Source of the DNA: MM2 sp035460165
GTDB taxonomy: Bacteria; Pseudomonadota; Gammaproteobacteria; Burkholderiales; Methylophilaceae
Direction of reading: 5' to 3'
Length of the DNA: 64,000 bases
NCBI GenBank assembly: GCA_035460165.1
Contig: DATHWW010000003.1
Coordinates: forward strand, 62,001 to 126,000
Below the pieces are notes generated by a model. The model made no database searches and was not told where the DNA came from. It was given only the letters and a program-made list of their open reading frames with translations. Below are positions 1-7,294 of this stretch, one piece after another; positions within the stretch are counted from its first letter, which is position 1; every line of letters begins with the position of its first letter. Both the position numbers and the translations under genes were made by a program.

Positions 1-274
1 CGTCGATGGCCTTGAGGCGATGGTGCAGCGCATCGGTCAACGCCTTTAAGCGCTTGGGGTTCGCCAGCAGGTCATCCTGCAGGTAGGGGTTGCGGGTGAC
101 CACCCACAGATCGCCCAGCACCTCGAACAGCATGCGCGCAGACCGGCCGGTCTTGCGCTCGCCGCGCAACTCGTTCAGCACATCCCAGGATTCCGTGCCG
201 AGAAATCGCATGACGATTTCTCGGTCGGAGAACGAGGTGTAGTTATAGGGAATTTCGCGCAGGCGAGTGGTCAT
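1..274 (-). CDS. FAD/FMN-binding oxidoreductase with N-terminal DUF3683 domain (partial, N-terminus only)
   Basis: Only the first 91 codons are inside the window, and the gene runs off its left edge. The translation begins MTTRLREIPYNYTSFSDRE and continues with ELRGERKTGRSARMLFEVLGD and RNPYLQDDLL. This is the very conserved start of the large (about 1300 residue) betaproteobacterial DUF3683/FAD-linked oxidases related to D-lactate/glycolate dehydrogenases and carrying C-terminal Fe-S domains. The family match is recalled; the FAD and Fe-S domains themselves lie outside the window. The ATG at 272-274 follows a leader with an extended -10 box. Substrate and physiological role are not known from this fragment. 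Confidence 0.85.
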   Translation of the reverse strand, partial: MTTRLREIPYNYTSFSDREIVMRFLGTESWDVLNELRGERKTGRSARMLFEVLGDLWVVTRNPYLQDDLLANPKRLKALTDALHHRLKAID

Positions 275-307
275 GGGCAGAGAGCTGAAAGTTGCCGAAA
301 GGGCTGA

Positions 308-316
308 ATTATAGCA
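308..316 (-). promoter_or_regulatory. Extended -10 promoter element of the DUF3683 gene
   Basis: On the minus strand the sequence reads TGCTATAAT, a perfect TATAAT hexamer preceded by the TGn extension, about 35 bp upstream of the ATG at 274. No convincing -35 hexamer is seen, as is usual for extended -10 promoters. Confidence 0.5.
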
Positions 317-487
317 TAGTGAAACGGGAAATAACCCTTTGAAATATATATCCATTACTGTGGCGAGAGCATTGTTTTTCAAGGACATTTGGCGCAGGAA
401 ATTCTACGTTCCGAATCGGCCTTATATGGGAATGACAAACCCCCGGGAATGGAACAAAATACAACTCATGTACATCAAAGGCTGGCC

Positions 488-997
488 ATGTCTTCATTCA
501 ATGCACGCAAGTTACTGATCCCGCTCGTTTTGCTCGCCCTGCTTGGAGCGCTGGTCTATTTTGTCACCGACAAGAACCAGGCGCCGGAGGTGAAATTCAC
601 CACCATTACCGGGCAAGAAATCGACATGCAGGATTTGCGTGGCAAGATCGTGCTGGTCAACTTCTGGGCGACAACCTGCTCCGGCTGCATTGCCGAAATG
701 CCCAAGCTGATCGAGACTTACAATCGCTATCACAAGCAAGGTTTCGAGCTCGTCGCGGTGGCGATGGCATACGACCCACCCAGCCACGTAGCGAACTACA
801 CCAAAAAGAACGGATTGCCGTTTCCCGTCGCGCTCGACCTGCAAGGCGAGCTGGCCGCGGCATTCAACGATGTCAAACTGACGCCGACCGCCTTCGTCAT
901 CGACAAGGACGGCCGTATCGTGCGCAACGTGGTGGGCGAGCTGGATTTCCAAGCCCTGCACGCCATGCTCGATGAACAGCTGGGGAGGAAAATCTGA
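488..997 (+). CDS. TlpA/ResA-like membrane-anchored thiol-disulfide oxidoreductase
   Basis: A 169-residue thioredoxin-fold protein with an N-terminal hydrophobic segment (about residues 9-26), so it is probably anchored in the inner membrane with its catalytic domain in the periplasm. The active site is WATTCSGC with Cys64 and Cys67, and the cis-proline loop is in LTPTAF. It resembles AhpC/TSA-Redoxin family proteins that reduce cytochrome c apoproteins or other periplasmic thiols; the partner cannot be named. An open frame extends upstream to 389, but the ATG at 488 is chosen because AAAGG precedes it and the membrane segment starts there. Its stop overlaps the next start (TGATG), implying translational coupling. 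Confidence 0.85.
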   Translation: MSSFNARKLLIPLVLLALLGALVYFVTDKNQAPEVKFTTITGQEIDMQDLRGKIVLVNFWATTCSGCIAEMPKLIETYNRYHKQGFELVAVAMAYDPPSHVANYTKKNGLPFPVALDLQGELAAAFNDVKLTPTAFVIDKDGRIVRNVVGELDFQALHAMLDEQLGRKI

Positions 998-1551
998 TGG
1001 ACTTCAAACAACAGTTTATATACCAGATCGACTACCAGCACTGGGCCAACGACGCGCTGTTCAACGCGCTGGATCGCCTGGATCCCGAAGCCCGCATCAG
1101 CCAGCAAAAGCTCTATTTCGGCAGCCTGCACAACAATATCGACCACCTGTTGTTCTTCTACGGCAAGTGGTTCGCCCGGCTCAAGGGCGAACAACAGGCG
1201 ATCGGCTATACCGGTACCGTCCATTACGACTGGCGCGATCTCAAGAACAGCATGCGCCGCGACATCCGGGAAATGCAGCGCTGGCTCGAGCACCAGCCGC
1301 AAGACTTCTTCGACGATCGCCTGTTTTTCAACCGCACGCGCAGCGGCGAGGAAAACAGCATCTGGGTGCGCGATGCGCTGACGCACATCTTCACCTATGC
1401 GGCAACCGAACGGGGCAATCTCGCGGCGATCGCCAGCACGCTGGGCGCCCCTTTTCCGGACCTTTCCTACTACAACTACCGCCACGAAATGGGCGAGCAT
1501 CTGCACAACATGCGCAAGGCTGCGCCGAGCGCTAGCGTCAGCGGTCTTTAG
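997..1551 (+). CDS. DinB-like four-helix protein with degenerate metal site
   Basis: A 184-residue protein with DinB/YfiT-like features: an early helix with DHLLFF (His50) and a later helix ending TERGN, where active family members read HHRGQ. DinB folds are metal-binding thiol transferase-like proteins. Here Tyr134, Thr137 and Glu138 stand where the usual histidines are expected, so metal binding and enzymatic activity are doubtful. GGAGG at 984-988 gives a strong ribosome site for the ATG overlapping the previous stop. It probably forms an operon with the thioredoxin-like gene upstream and the HemJ-like gene downstream. Confidence 0.75.
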   Translation: MDFKQQFIYQIDYQHWANDALFNALDRLDPEARISQQKLYFGSLHNNIDHLLFFYGKWFARLKGEQQAIGYTGTVHYDWRDLKNSMRRDIREMQRWLEHQPQDFFDDRLFFNRTRSGEENSIWVRDALTHIFTYAATERGNLAAIASTLGAPFPDLSYYNYRHEMGEHLHNMRKAAPSASVSGL

Positions 1552-1554
1552 AAC

Positions 1555-1965
1555 GTGCTGTGGATCAAATCGCTGCACCTCGTTTTCGTGACCAGCTGGT
1601 TTGCCGGGCTGTTCTACCTGCCCCGCTTGTTCGTCAATCACGCCATGGTGGATGACGCTGCCACCGCCGGCCGTCTGCTGTTGATGGAACAGAAACTCTA
1701 CCGCTTCATGACGCCGCTGGCCGTGCTGGCGCTCGGTTTCGGAGCATGGCTCTGGCTGGGCTACGGCATCACGGGCGGCTGGTTACATGCAAAGTTGGCC
1801 TTGGTCGCGGTACTGATCGGCTATCACTACTATTGCGGCCGGCTACTGAAGGATTTTGAGCAAGGCCGCAATCGCCATGGCCACGTCTGGTATCGCTGGT
1901 TCAACGAGCTGCCGGTATTGATCCTGCTCGCCGTGGTTCCTCTCGCCATCGTCAAACCTTTCTGA
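1555..1965 (+). CDS. hemJ: HemJ-like / CopD-family four-helix membrane protein
   Basis: A 136-residue integral membrane protein with about four hydrophobic helices. The N-terminus carries the family hallmark: WIKSLHLVF with His8, then WFAGLFYLPRLFVNH. This is characteristic of HemJ, the oxygen-independent protoporphyrinogen IX oxidase of many proteobacteria and cyanobacteria; close relatives are often labelled only CopD family or UPF0093. The start is GTG at 1555, three bases after the DinB-like stop. The function would be protoporphyrinogen IX to protoporphyrin IX in haem synthesis, but it is inferred from family resemblance alone and hemG/hemY cannot be excluded elsewhere. Confidence 0.72.
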   Translation: MLWIKSLHLVFVTSWFAGLFYLPRLFVNHAMVDDAATAGRLLLMEQKLYRFMTPLAVLALGFGAWLWLGYGITGGWLHAKLALVAVLIGYHYYCGRLLKDFEQGRNRHGHVWYRWFNELPVLILLAVVPLAIVKPF

Positions 1966-1978
1966 TCACGGAACCCTT

Positions 1979-2704
1979 ATGCTGCATTCCGACTGGCTAC
2001 TGAAGATGCTCGACAAGACCGGGTACACCCCGCGCGAGCGCGTGCTGGCGCTATTCGACATTTTGCAGGACTGGGCGACGGCTCCCGGACTGAAAACCGG
2101 GACGGGCATGACCGGCTCGGAAAATGCGCTCATCGCTTACCTGGCCCGCCAATTGACGGCCCTCCGCCTGCCGGAAGCCGAGATATTGGCCGCTCAGATT
2201 TATTTCATTGCTTTGGGTGCATTGCACACCGCCGGAACAGGCGAATGTGACAATGCCTTCCTTCAGGGAAGGCAAGCTGCCGCGGTACTGCTGGATGCAC
2301 ATCGCCCTCCTCGCCGAGTAAATACGGGGGCCGCCGTAGTAGCCTCTCTGTTTGTACTAGTTTCAGCCGTTTTCATTGCGGCAGGAGACTATCCTGTCGC
2401 GCCATCGCAACCGATGGCAACGCGATCGATGCCAACCGACATCGGGGCATTTCGGCCCGTCACAGCCCGCCTCGGCAGCAGCCCGGACCAGGTCGCATCG
2501 CTGAACGACTCGCTGGAACGCATGCGGCGCGGCGTATGCCAATACCCCCAGGCGTTGATGCTAGCCCCCGAGGCGCGAGCCGTTTTCCTGGAGAACGTCG
2601 TCAATGGCTCCGTTCCGACCGACGCCGGCCAGATCCGTGAAGCACGCCTGCTGGCGCAGAAAGTCGAATGCTATTACGCGCCGGTGGCAATGACTGCGCT
2701 GTAG
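1979..2704 (+). CDS. Hypothetical protein with one central transmembrane segment
   Basis: A 241-residue protein not recognised as any family. Residues 1 to about 110 look soluble and helical, one hydrophobic segment follows (about residues 115-135, VVASLFVLVSAVFIAAG), and the C-terminal 100 residues contain two cysteines (in GVCQYP and VECYYAP). With no cleavable signal at the very N-terminus, an N-in/C-out single-span topology is likely. It starts 13 bp after the HemJ-like stop and probably shares its transcript. No function is proposed. Confidence 0.6.
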   Translation: MLHSDWLLKMLDKTGYTPRERVLALFDILQDWATAPGLKTGTGMTGSENALIAYLARQLTALRLPEAEILAAQIYFIALGALHTAGTGECDNAFLQGRQAAAVLLDAHRPPRRVNTGAAVVASLFVLVSAVFIAAGDYPVAPSQPMATRSMPTDIGAFRPVTARLGSSPDQVASLNDSLERMRRGVCQYPQALMLAPEARAVFLENVVNGSVPTDAGQIREARLLAQKVECYYAPVAMTAL

Positions 2705-2710
2705 CGTCTA

Positions 2711-2722
2711 TACCGTACGGTA
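2711..2722. promoter_or_regulatory. 12-bp perfect palindrome TACCGTACGGTA
   Basis: A perfect palindrome lying 7 bp after the stop of the hypothetical gene and 84 bp before the proposed TetR-family start. Its size and symmetry are those of TetR-type half-operators. Binding is inferred, not shown. Confidence 0.4.
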
Positions 2723-2746
2723 ATTTCCAAGCCCCTTCCCGAATGC

Positions 2747-2786
2747 TTGCTCCAGCCTGTAGACGGGCTTAATATACAGACCTGTA
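2747..2786 (+). promoter_or_regulatory. Promoter with overlapping inverted-repeat operator for the TetR-family gene
   Basis: A -35-like TTGCTC (2747-2752), a 17-bp spacer and a -10-like TAATAT (2770-2775) can be read. An inverted repeat TACAG-AC-CTGTA (2775-2786) overlaps the end of the -10 box and the expected start of transcription. This arrangement suits autorepression by the downstream regulator, which is an inference. Confidence 0.45.
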
Positions 2787-2806
2787 CACTAACGGACATT
2801 GCCACT

Positions 2807-3370
2807 TTGTCTGCATTGCGCGAAAAAATCCTGAATGTTGCTTCCGACTTGTTCCAGACCCGGGGGATCAACTCGACCGGCGTAGACACCATTGTCGCCG
2901 TCGCCGGCACGACCAAAATGACGCTGTACAAGCACTTTCAAACCAAGGAAAACCTGATCCTTGAAGTGCTGAAGCGCCATAATCAGGAGTTCCGCGACTG
3001 GCTGGCGGAAAAGCTCGGAGAATCCTCGCGCACGCCAGACAAAAAACTGCAGGCGCTGTTCGATTACATCGAGGAATGGATGGCCGCACCGGAGTTCCGC
3101 GGCATGCCTTTCCTCAAGGCATCGGCAGAATTCCCCAACGAAGAAAACCCGGTGCATCGCCTTTCCACGGAACAAGCCAGGCAATTCCGGCAATACCTGG
3201 GGACACTTGCACAGGAGGCCGGCGCGCATGACCCCGAAACCCTGGCGCTGCAGCTTTCCATGCTGATCGAAGGCGCGATGCTGGCCGAGCAGATGCGTCG
3301 TGGCTCCGGCGCCGCCAAACACGCGAAGAAAGCCGCGCGCGTGCTGATAGAAGCTGCGCTCAAACGATAA
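2807..3370 (+). CDS. TetR/AcrR-family transcriptional regulator
   Basis: A regulator of about 187 residues with a typical N-terminal TetR helix-turn-helix: REKILNVASDLF, then GVDTIVAVAGTTKMTLYKHF, with the conserved LYKHF recognition-helix end. The C-terminal ligand-binding helices are family-like but do not identify a ligand. The frame is open back to a TTG at 2747, but that codon sits inside the probable -35 element and upstream of the operator. The TTG at 2807, just ahead of the conserved SALREKIL start, is therefore preferred; start confidence is moderate. The likely target is its own gene, and no obvious regulated transporter is adjacent. Confidence 0.82.
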   Translation: MSALREKILNVASDLFQTRGINSTGVDTIVAVAGTTKMTLYKHFQTKENLILEVLKRHNQEFRDWLAEKLGESSRTPDKKLQALFDYIEEWMAAPEFRGMPFLKASAEFPNEENPVHRLSTEQARQFRQYLGTLAQEAGAHDPETLALQLSMLIEGAMLAEQMRRGSGAAKHAKKAARVLIEAALKR

Positions 3371-3430
3371 GTTGCTGTATTTCCAGTGGGTGGCGGATAA
3401 TGCCGCATTTTCCACACTTCCAATAAAGAC

Positions 3431-4372
3431 ATGCAAACCCTGATCTGCGGCTCACTCGCTTACGACACCATCATGGTGTTCCCGGACCACTTCAAGCATC
3501 ACATCCTGCCGGAAAAGATCCATATCCTGAACGTCGCCTTTCTGGTGCCGGAAATGCGCCGCGAATTCGGCGGAACGGCCGGCAATATTGCCTACAACCT
3601 GAACCTGCTGGGCGGAAAACCGCTGATAATGGCAACCGTCGGGGACGATTTCGGCCCCTACGCCGAACGACTCAAGACGATCGGCATCAAAGCGAATCAT
3701 GTACGCCATATTTCCGGCAGCTATACCGCACAGGCCTTCATTACCACCGACCTCGCCGATAACCAGATCACCGCTTTCCACCCGGGCGCGATGAACAATT
3801 CGCACGAAAACAGCGTGAAGGATACGCAAGACGTCAGCCTCGCCATCATCGCTCCGGACGGCCGCGATGGCATGTTCCAGCACGCGCGCGAATTGCATGA
3901 AGCAGGCATTCCCTTCATGTTCGACCCCGGCCAGGGCTTGCCGATGTTCAATGGCGAAGAGCTGATGCAATTCCTCGGCATGGCGGATTATCTCGCGGTG
4001 AACGACTACGAAGCGCAGATGATGCAGGAGAAGACCGGTCAAACGATGGAGTCGCTGGCACAACAGGTCAAGGCACTGATCGTCACGCGCGGTGCGGAAG
4101 GCTCGATCATTTATGCCGAAGGTCAACGCTTCGACATTCCCTGCGTTGAAGCAGATACGGTACTCGATCCCACCGGCTGTGGTGACGCCTATCGTGCAGG
4201 ATTGGTTTACGGCATCCAGCAGGGTTGGGATTGGCAGCGCACCGGACAATTGGCAGCAGTCATGGGCTCGATCAAGATCGCGAGCCGCGGCGGGCAAAAC
4301 CACGCACCAGCGCGTGAGGACATTGCGGCACGTTACCGGAAAGCATTCGGAGCGGAGCTGGTTTTAGTTTAG
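3431..4372 (+). CDS. PfkB-family carbohydrate/nucleoside kinase
   Basis: A 313-residue ribokinase-fold kinase. The N-terminal substrate region has FGGTAGNIAYNLNLLG, and the C-terminal PfkB signature is DPTGCGDAYRAGLVYG with the catalytic aspartate of the GCGD loop. Members of this subgroup in betaproteobacteria are usually annotated as adenosine kinase-like or general carbohydrate kinases. The sugar or nucleoside substrate cannot be fixed from sequence. It starts 60 bp after the TetR gene and is followed 10 bp later by a lipoprotein gene, so the two may be co-transcribed. Confidence 0.85.
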   Translation: MQTLICGSLAYDTIMVFPDHFKHHILPEKIHILNVAFLVPEMRREFGGTAGNIAYNLNLLGGKPLIMATVGDDFGPYAERLKTIGIKANHVRHISGSYTAQAFITTDLADNQITAFHPGAMNNSHENSVKDTQDVSLAIIAPDGRDGMFQHARELHEAGIPFMFDPGQGLPMFNGEELMQFLGMADYLAVNDYEAQMMQEKTGQTMESLAQQVKALIVTRGAEGSIIYAEGQRFDIPCVEADTVLDPTGCGDAYRAGLVYGIQQGWDWQRTGQLAAVMGSIKIASRGGQNHAPAREDIAARYRKAFGAELVLV

Positions 4373-4382
4373 GAGAACGATC

Positions 4383-4838
4383 ATGGCTAGGTATTTACGC
4401 ATTTTCATCGTCCTGTGCCTCGGCGCATTGCTCGCCGCCTGCGCCAGCAGCAATTCCGGCGGAGCCTATACACGCAGCCAGACGCGGCAAGTACAAACCG
4501 TCAAGATGGGTGTCGTCGAGAGCGTGCGCCTGGTGCAAATCGAAGGTACCGGCAGCCCGGTCGGCACCGGCACCGGCGCTGTAGTAGGCGGCATTGCCGG
4601 CAACTCCATGGGCGGCGGGCGTGGCCGGGCCATCACGACCGTGATCGGCGCAGTGGCTGGCGGACTTGTCGGCGCCGCAGCGGAAGAAGGCATTACCCGC
4701 AAGGATGGCGTGGAAATCACCGTCCAACTGGATAAGGGCCCGATGCTCGCCATCGTGCAGGAAGCCGATGAACAGTTTCACCCGGGCGACCGCGTGCGTG
4801 TACTCGAAGGCGGCGGTGTGACCCGCGTCAGCCATTAA
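4383..4838 (+). CDS. Outer-membrane lipoprotein with glycine-zipper 2TM domain (SlyB/Pcp-like)
   Basis: A 151-residue protein with a lipoprotein signal (hydrophobic stretch, then LLAAC, lipidated Cys at about residue 20). A Gly/Ala-rich glycine-zipper segment follows at about residues 58-100, with GTGAVVGGIAGN and GAVAGGLVGAAAEE. The C-terminal part ends in a small beta domain (DRVRVLEGGGVTRV). SlyB/Pcp-type proteins are outer-membrane lipoproteins linked to envelope stability. A ribosome site (AGGAGAACG) precedes the ATG. Confidence 0.85.
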   Translation: MARYLRIFIVLCLGALLAACASSNSGGAYTRSQTRQVQTVKMGVVESVRLVQIEGTGSPVGTGTGAVVGGIAGNSMGGGRGRAITTVIGAVAGGLVGAAAEEGITRKDGVEITVQLDKGPMLAIVQEADEQFHPGDRVRVLEGGGVTRVSH

Positions 4839-4876
4839 GAGCCTGTTTCAATAGATTTCATCCAAGCTTAAAGTAG

Positions 4877-4908
4877 CCGTCACCATTCTGTAACGCCCGC
4901 CGCATAAA
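4877..4908 (+). promoter_or_regulatory. Pho-box-like site and -10 in front of olsB
   Basis: Two heptamers, CCGTCAC (4877-4883) and CTGTAAC (4888-4894), are exactly 11 bp apart, as in the PhoB box. Over 18 bp the site matches a CTGTCAT-type consensus at 13 positions by eye. A -10-like CATAAA follows at 4903-4908. Ornithine-lipid synthesis is phosphate-regulated in several bacteria, which makes PhoB control plausible but unproven. Confidence 0.45.
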
Positions 4909-4941
4909 GTTGCGCCGATTATTTATCGGAGCAACTTTATG
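4903..4941 (+). promoter_or_regulatory. Long palindrome embedding the ribosome site and ATG of olsB
   Basis: The outer arms CATAAAGTTGC (4903-4913) and GCAACTTTATG (4931-4941) are perfectly complementary. The inner arms CCGAT (4915-4919) and ATCGG (4925-4929) pair around a 5-nt loop, with one G/A mismatch between the two helices. GGAG (4928-4931) and the ATG (4939-4941) lie in the right arm. If transcription starts upstream of 4903, the RNA would hide the start site; if it starts near 4915, the symmetry acts at DNA level. Confidence 0.6.
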
Positions 4942-5694
4942 CTTGAGCAGCAAAAAGCGCTTGCAGCGCAAAACGAATCTTCTTCCCTTTATTTCAGCCT
5001 CGCCCGCAGCCCTTCCGAAATCCGCGAGGCCCAAGCCTTGCGTTATCGAGTTTTTGCAGAAGAAATGGGGGCGCAATTGCCGGGCAACGAACGTCTTGAC
5101 CGAGACGGATTCGACCCTTTTTGTGACCACCTGCTGGTACGCGACCGCGAGAATGGCAAAGTCGTCGGCACCTATCGCATTCTCAGCCCGGAAATGGCCA
5201 ACGAAGCGGGCGGCTATTATTCCGCCGGCGAATTCGACTTGACCCGGCTGGAACCTCTCTTCGACCGCACCGTGGAAGTCGGCCGCGCCTGCGTGCATCC
5301 GGATTACCGCAATGGCAGCACCATCGCCCTGCTGTGGGCCGGACTCGCACGCTACATGCTGCTGAACCGCTACGATTACCTGATCGGCTGCGCCAGCATC
5401 AGCATGGCCGACGGTGGACACCTCGCCGCCAGCCTCTATAATAGGCTCAAGAATGATTACCTCGCCCCGGCCGAATACCGTGTCTTCCCTCGTTGCCCTT
5501 TACCTCTCGACGCGTTGCAAAACGATCTCGACGCGCCTTGCCCGGCACTGGTTAAAGGCTACCTGCGCCTGGGCGCCTACATGTGCGGCGATCCGGCATG
5601 GGATCCCAGCTTCAACACGGCGGACCTGCTGGTAATGCTGCCGATCTCGCGCATGAACCGGCGCTACGCCGAACACTTCCTCAAGCGGCCTTGA
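4939..5694 (+). CDS. olsB: L-ornithine N-alpha-acyltransferase (GNAT-type, ornithine-lipid synthesis)
   Basis: A 251-residue acyltransferase of the OlsB/hemolysin-like family. Landmarks are EIREAQALRYRVFAEEMGA near the start, a central VVGTYRIL strand, the VEVGRACVHPDYRNG core and IGCASISMADGG. OlsB transfers a 3-hydroxyacyl chain from acyl-ACP to ornithine, giving lyso-ornithine lipid at the inner membrane. The second-step acyltransferase follows with overlapping stop and start, which strongly supports the assignment. The ATG lies inside a long palindrome and behind a Pho-box-like site. Confidence 0.85.
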   Translation: MLEQQKALAAQNESSSLYFSLARSPSEIREAQALRYRVFAEEMGAQLPGNERLDRDGFDPFCDHLLVRDRENGKVVGTYRILSPEMANEAGGYYSAGEFDLTRLEPLFDRTVEVGRACVHPDYRNGSTIALLWAGLARYMLLNRYDYLIGCASISMADGGHLAASLYNRLKNDYLAPAEYRVFPRCPLPLDALQNDLDAPCPALVKGYLRLGAYMCGDPAWDPSFNTADLLVMLPISRMNRRYAEHFLKRP

Positions 5695-6497
5695 GCGGAG
5701 AACGCACCTCACTACCCAGGCGACTGTGGCGGCTGATGCGTCTCATAGCGCATTTGCTGCATGGAATTATCACTGCGACATTCGTGTTGTCCCGCGCGAC
5801 GCCGGAACAACGAGAACGGCGCATCCAGCAGTGGTGCAAGAAAATCCTCGTCATCCTGAATATCCGCGTCGTCACGAGCGGGCAACTTCCGGATGCACGC
5901 ACAACGCGCACGCTGTTCGTTTCGAACCATATTTCCTGGATAGACATCTGGGCCCTGAAGCAGCTGCATCCCATGCGCTTCGTCGCCAAATCGGAGATAC
6001 GCGAATGGCCGGTTATCGGCTGGCTGGCAGAAAAATCGGGCACCTTGTTCATCGCGCGCCACAAGCGTCAGGAAGTCGGGCGCACGATGAATAGCGTAGA
6101 ACAGGCACTGTCGCAGGACGACTGCCTGTGTTTTTTCCCGGAAGGCACAACCACCGACGGTACGCAGCTGCAACCCTTCAAATCCAGTCTGTTTCAGGCC
6201 GCGGTAAACGCCAACGCTTTCGTCTGGCCGCTGGCGATACATTATCCCGATGCATCGGGCGGCACGAATACCGAAGTGGCTTATTGGGGGGATATTACGA
6301 TGCAGCAATCGTTATGGGCGGTGCTGCGCCAGAAGAAGATTGTCGTCGAACTCCGCTTCGCCGCCCCGCTTCCGGCCGCCGGGCAAGAGCGGCGGCATCT
6401 GTCGCATCACGCTAGGCAGGCCATTGCTTCCCGATTGCCTCTTGCTCGACACAAGGCACCTGGAACAGGCGCCGATCTTCCAGACGCACCGCACTGA
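5691..6497 (+). CDS. olsA: Lyso-ornithine lipid O-acyltransferase (PlsC family)
   Basis: A PlsC-family membrane acyltransferase. It has an N-terminal hydrophobic segment, the catalytic HX4D box NHISWID, and the acceptor motif FFPEGTTTDG. Next to olsB it should acylate lyso-ornithine lipid to ornithine lipid; a lysophosphatidate acyltransferase role is the alternative. The start is uncertain. TTG at 5691 overlaps the olsB stop and keeps the basic stretch before the membrane helix; ATG at 5736 is the alternative. The 3' end runs 86 bp into the convergent apaH gene, so the last 28 or so codons are read on both strands. Confidence 0.8.
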   Translation: MSGERTSLPRRLWRLMRLIAHLLHGIITATFVLSRATPEQRERRIQQWCKKILVILNIRVVTSGQLPDARTTRTLFVSNHISWIDIWALKQLHPMRFVAKSEIREWPVIGWLAEKSGTLFIARHKRQEVGRTMNSVEQALSQDDCLCFFPEGTTTDGTQLQPFKSSLFQAAVNANAFVWPLAIHYPDASGGTNTEVAYWGDITMQQSLWAVLRQKKIVVELRFAAPLPAAGQERRHLSHHARQAIASRLPLARHKAPGTGADLPDAPH

Positions 6498-7245
6498 GCT
6501 GACCGCCCCAGAGGCAACCCGTATCCAGCGCGATCAAATTGTCGCGCAGCATCAACCCCAGTGCCGACCAGTGGCCAAACAACAGCGTCTTGTCGGTCGC
6601 CTTGCGGCCGGGAACCTCGAACCATGGCATCAGCCCGTCGGGCATCTTTTCCAGTTCGCCCTTGAAGCGGAAATCCATCACGCCGTCGGCGCTGCAAACG
6701 CGTAAACGGGTCAAGGCATTGGTCACGATGCGCAAACGGTCCATGCCGCGGACCCCATCTTCCCAGCGGTCCGGCTGATTGCCGTACATCTGCGCCAGGA
6801 AATCGCGGTAATTGTCGCCGCGCAACGCCAGCTCGACCTCGTGCGCCAGTTCAAGCACCTGCTCGCTCTCCCATTGCGGTAACAACCCGGCATGCACCAT
6901 CAGGTATTCGTCTTCGCCGTAGGCCATGGAACGATGCCGCAGCCAAGCCAACAACTCATCGCAATCCGGCGCTGCCAGCAATGACTGCACGGTATCGCTA
7001 TGGTGCGGTGGAACGAAGCCTTCCGCCACGGCCAGCACATGCAGATCGTGATTGCCGAGCACTACGCGCAGCGACGTCTCGTGCTGTTTAGCCCAGCGTA
7101 AAATCGCCACCGAGTCGGGGCCGCGATTGATGAGATCGCCCACCAGCCACAGCTGGTCACGGGACGGATTGAAATCTATCTCTTCCAGCAAATGCCTGAA
7201 GGAAGCGAAACAACCCTGGATATCGCCTACTGCGTAGGTAGCCAT
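6412..7245 (-). CDS. apaH: Bis(5'-nucleosyl)-tetraphosphatase, symmetrical
   Basis: A 277-residue protein, close to the 280 of E. coli ApaH. The metallophosphatase motifs are present in order: GDIQGC (residues 7-12), GDLINRGPDS, GNHD, and MVHAG, plus LLFGHWSALG. It hydrolyses Ap4A to two ADP in the cytosol, limiting alarmone-like dinucleotides and Np4-capped RNA. It is convergent with olsA and overlaps its 3' end; a terminator separates it from the cytochrome gene upstream. Confidence 0.95.
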   Translation of the reverse strand: MATYAVGDIQGCFASFRHLLEEIDFNPSRDQLWLVGDLINRGPDSVAILRWAKQHETSLRVVLGNHDLHVLAVAEGFVPPHHSDTVQSLLAAPDCDELLAWLRHRSMAYGEDEYLMVHAGLLPQWESEQVLELAHEVELALRGDNYRDFLAQMYGNQPDRWEDGVRGMDRLRIVTNALTRLRVCSADGVMDFRFKGELEKMPDGLMPWFEVPGRKATDKTLLFGHWSALGLMLRDNLIALDTGCLWGGQLSAVRLEDRRLFQVPCVEQEAIGKQWPA

Positions 7246-7260
7246 GATTCGGAACTTTAA

Positions 7261-7286
7261 TAAAAAAGCCCGCTATTCAGCGGGCT
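7261..7286 (-). terminator. Rho-independent terminator after the cytochrome gene
   Basis: Read on the minus strand, AGCCCGC and GCGGGCT form a 7-bp stem around a 6-nt loop followed by a run of six T. It sits between the cytochrome stop (7295) and the apaH start (7245). Confidence 0.85.
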
Positions 7287-7294
7287 GGCGATGA

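Noticed and set aside
2747..2806. TTG at 2747 as start of the TetR-family gene
   Set aside because: It falls in the probable -35 element and upstream of the -10 and operator; the extra residues are not family-like.
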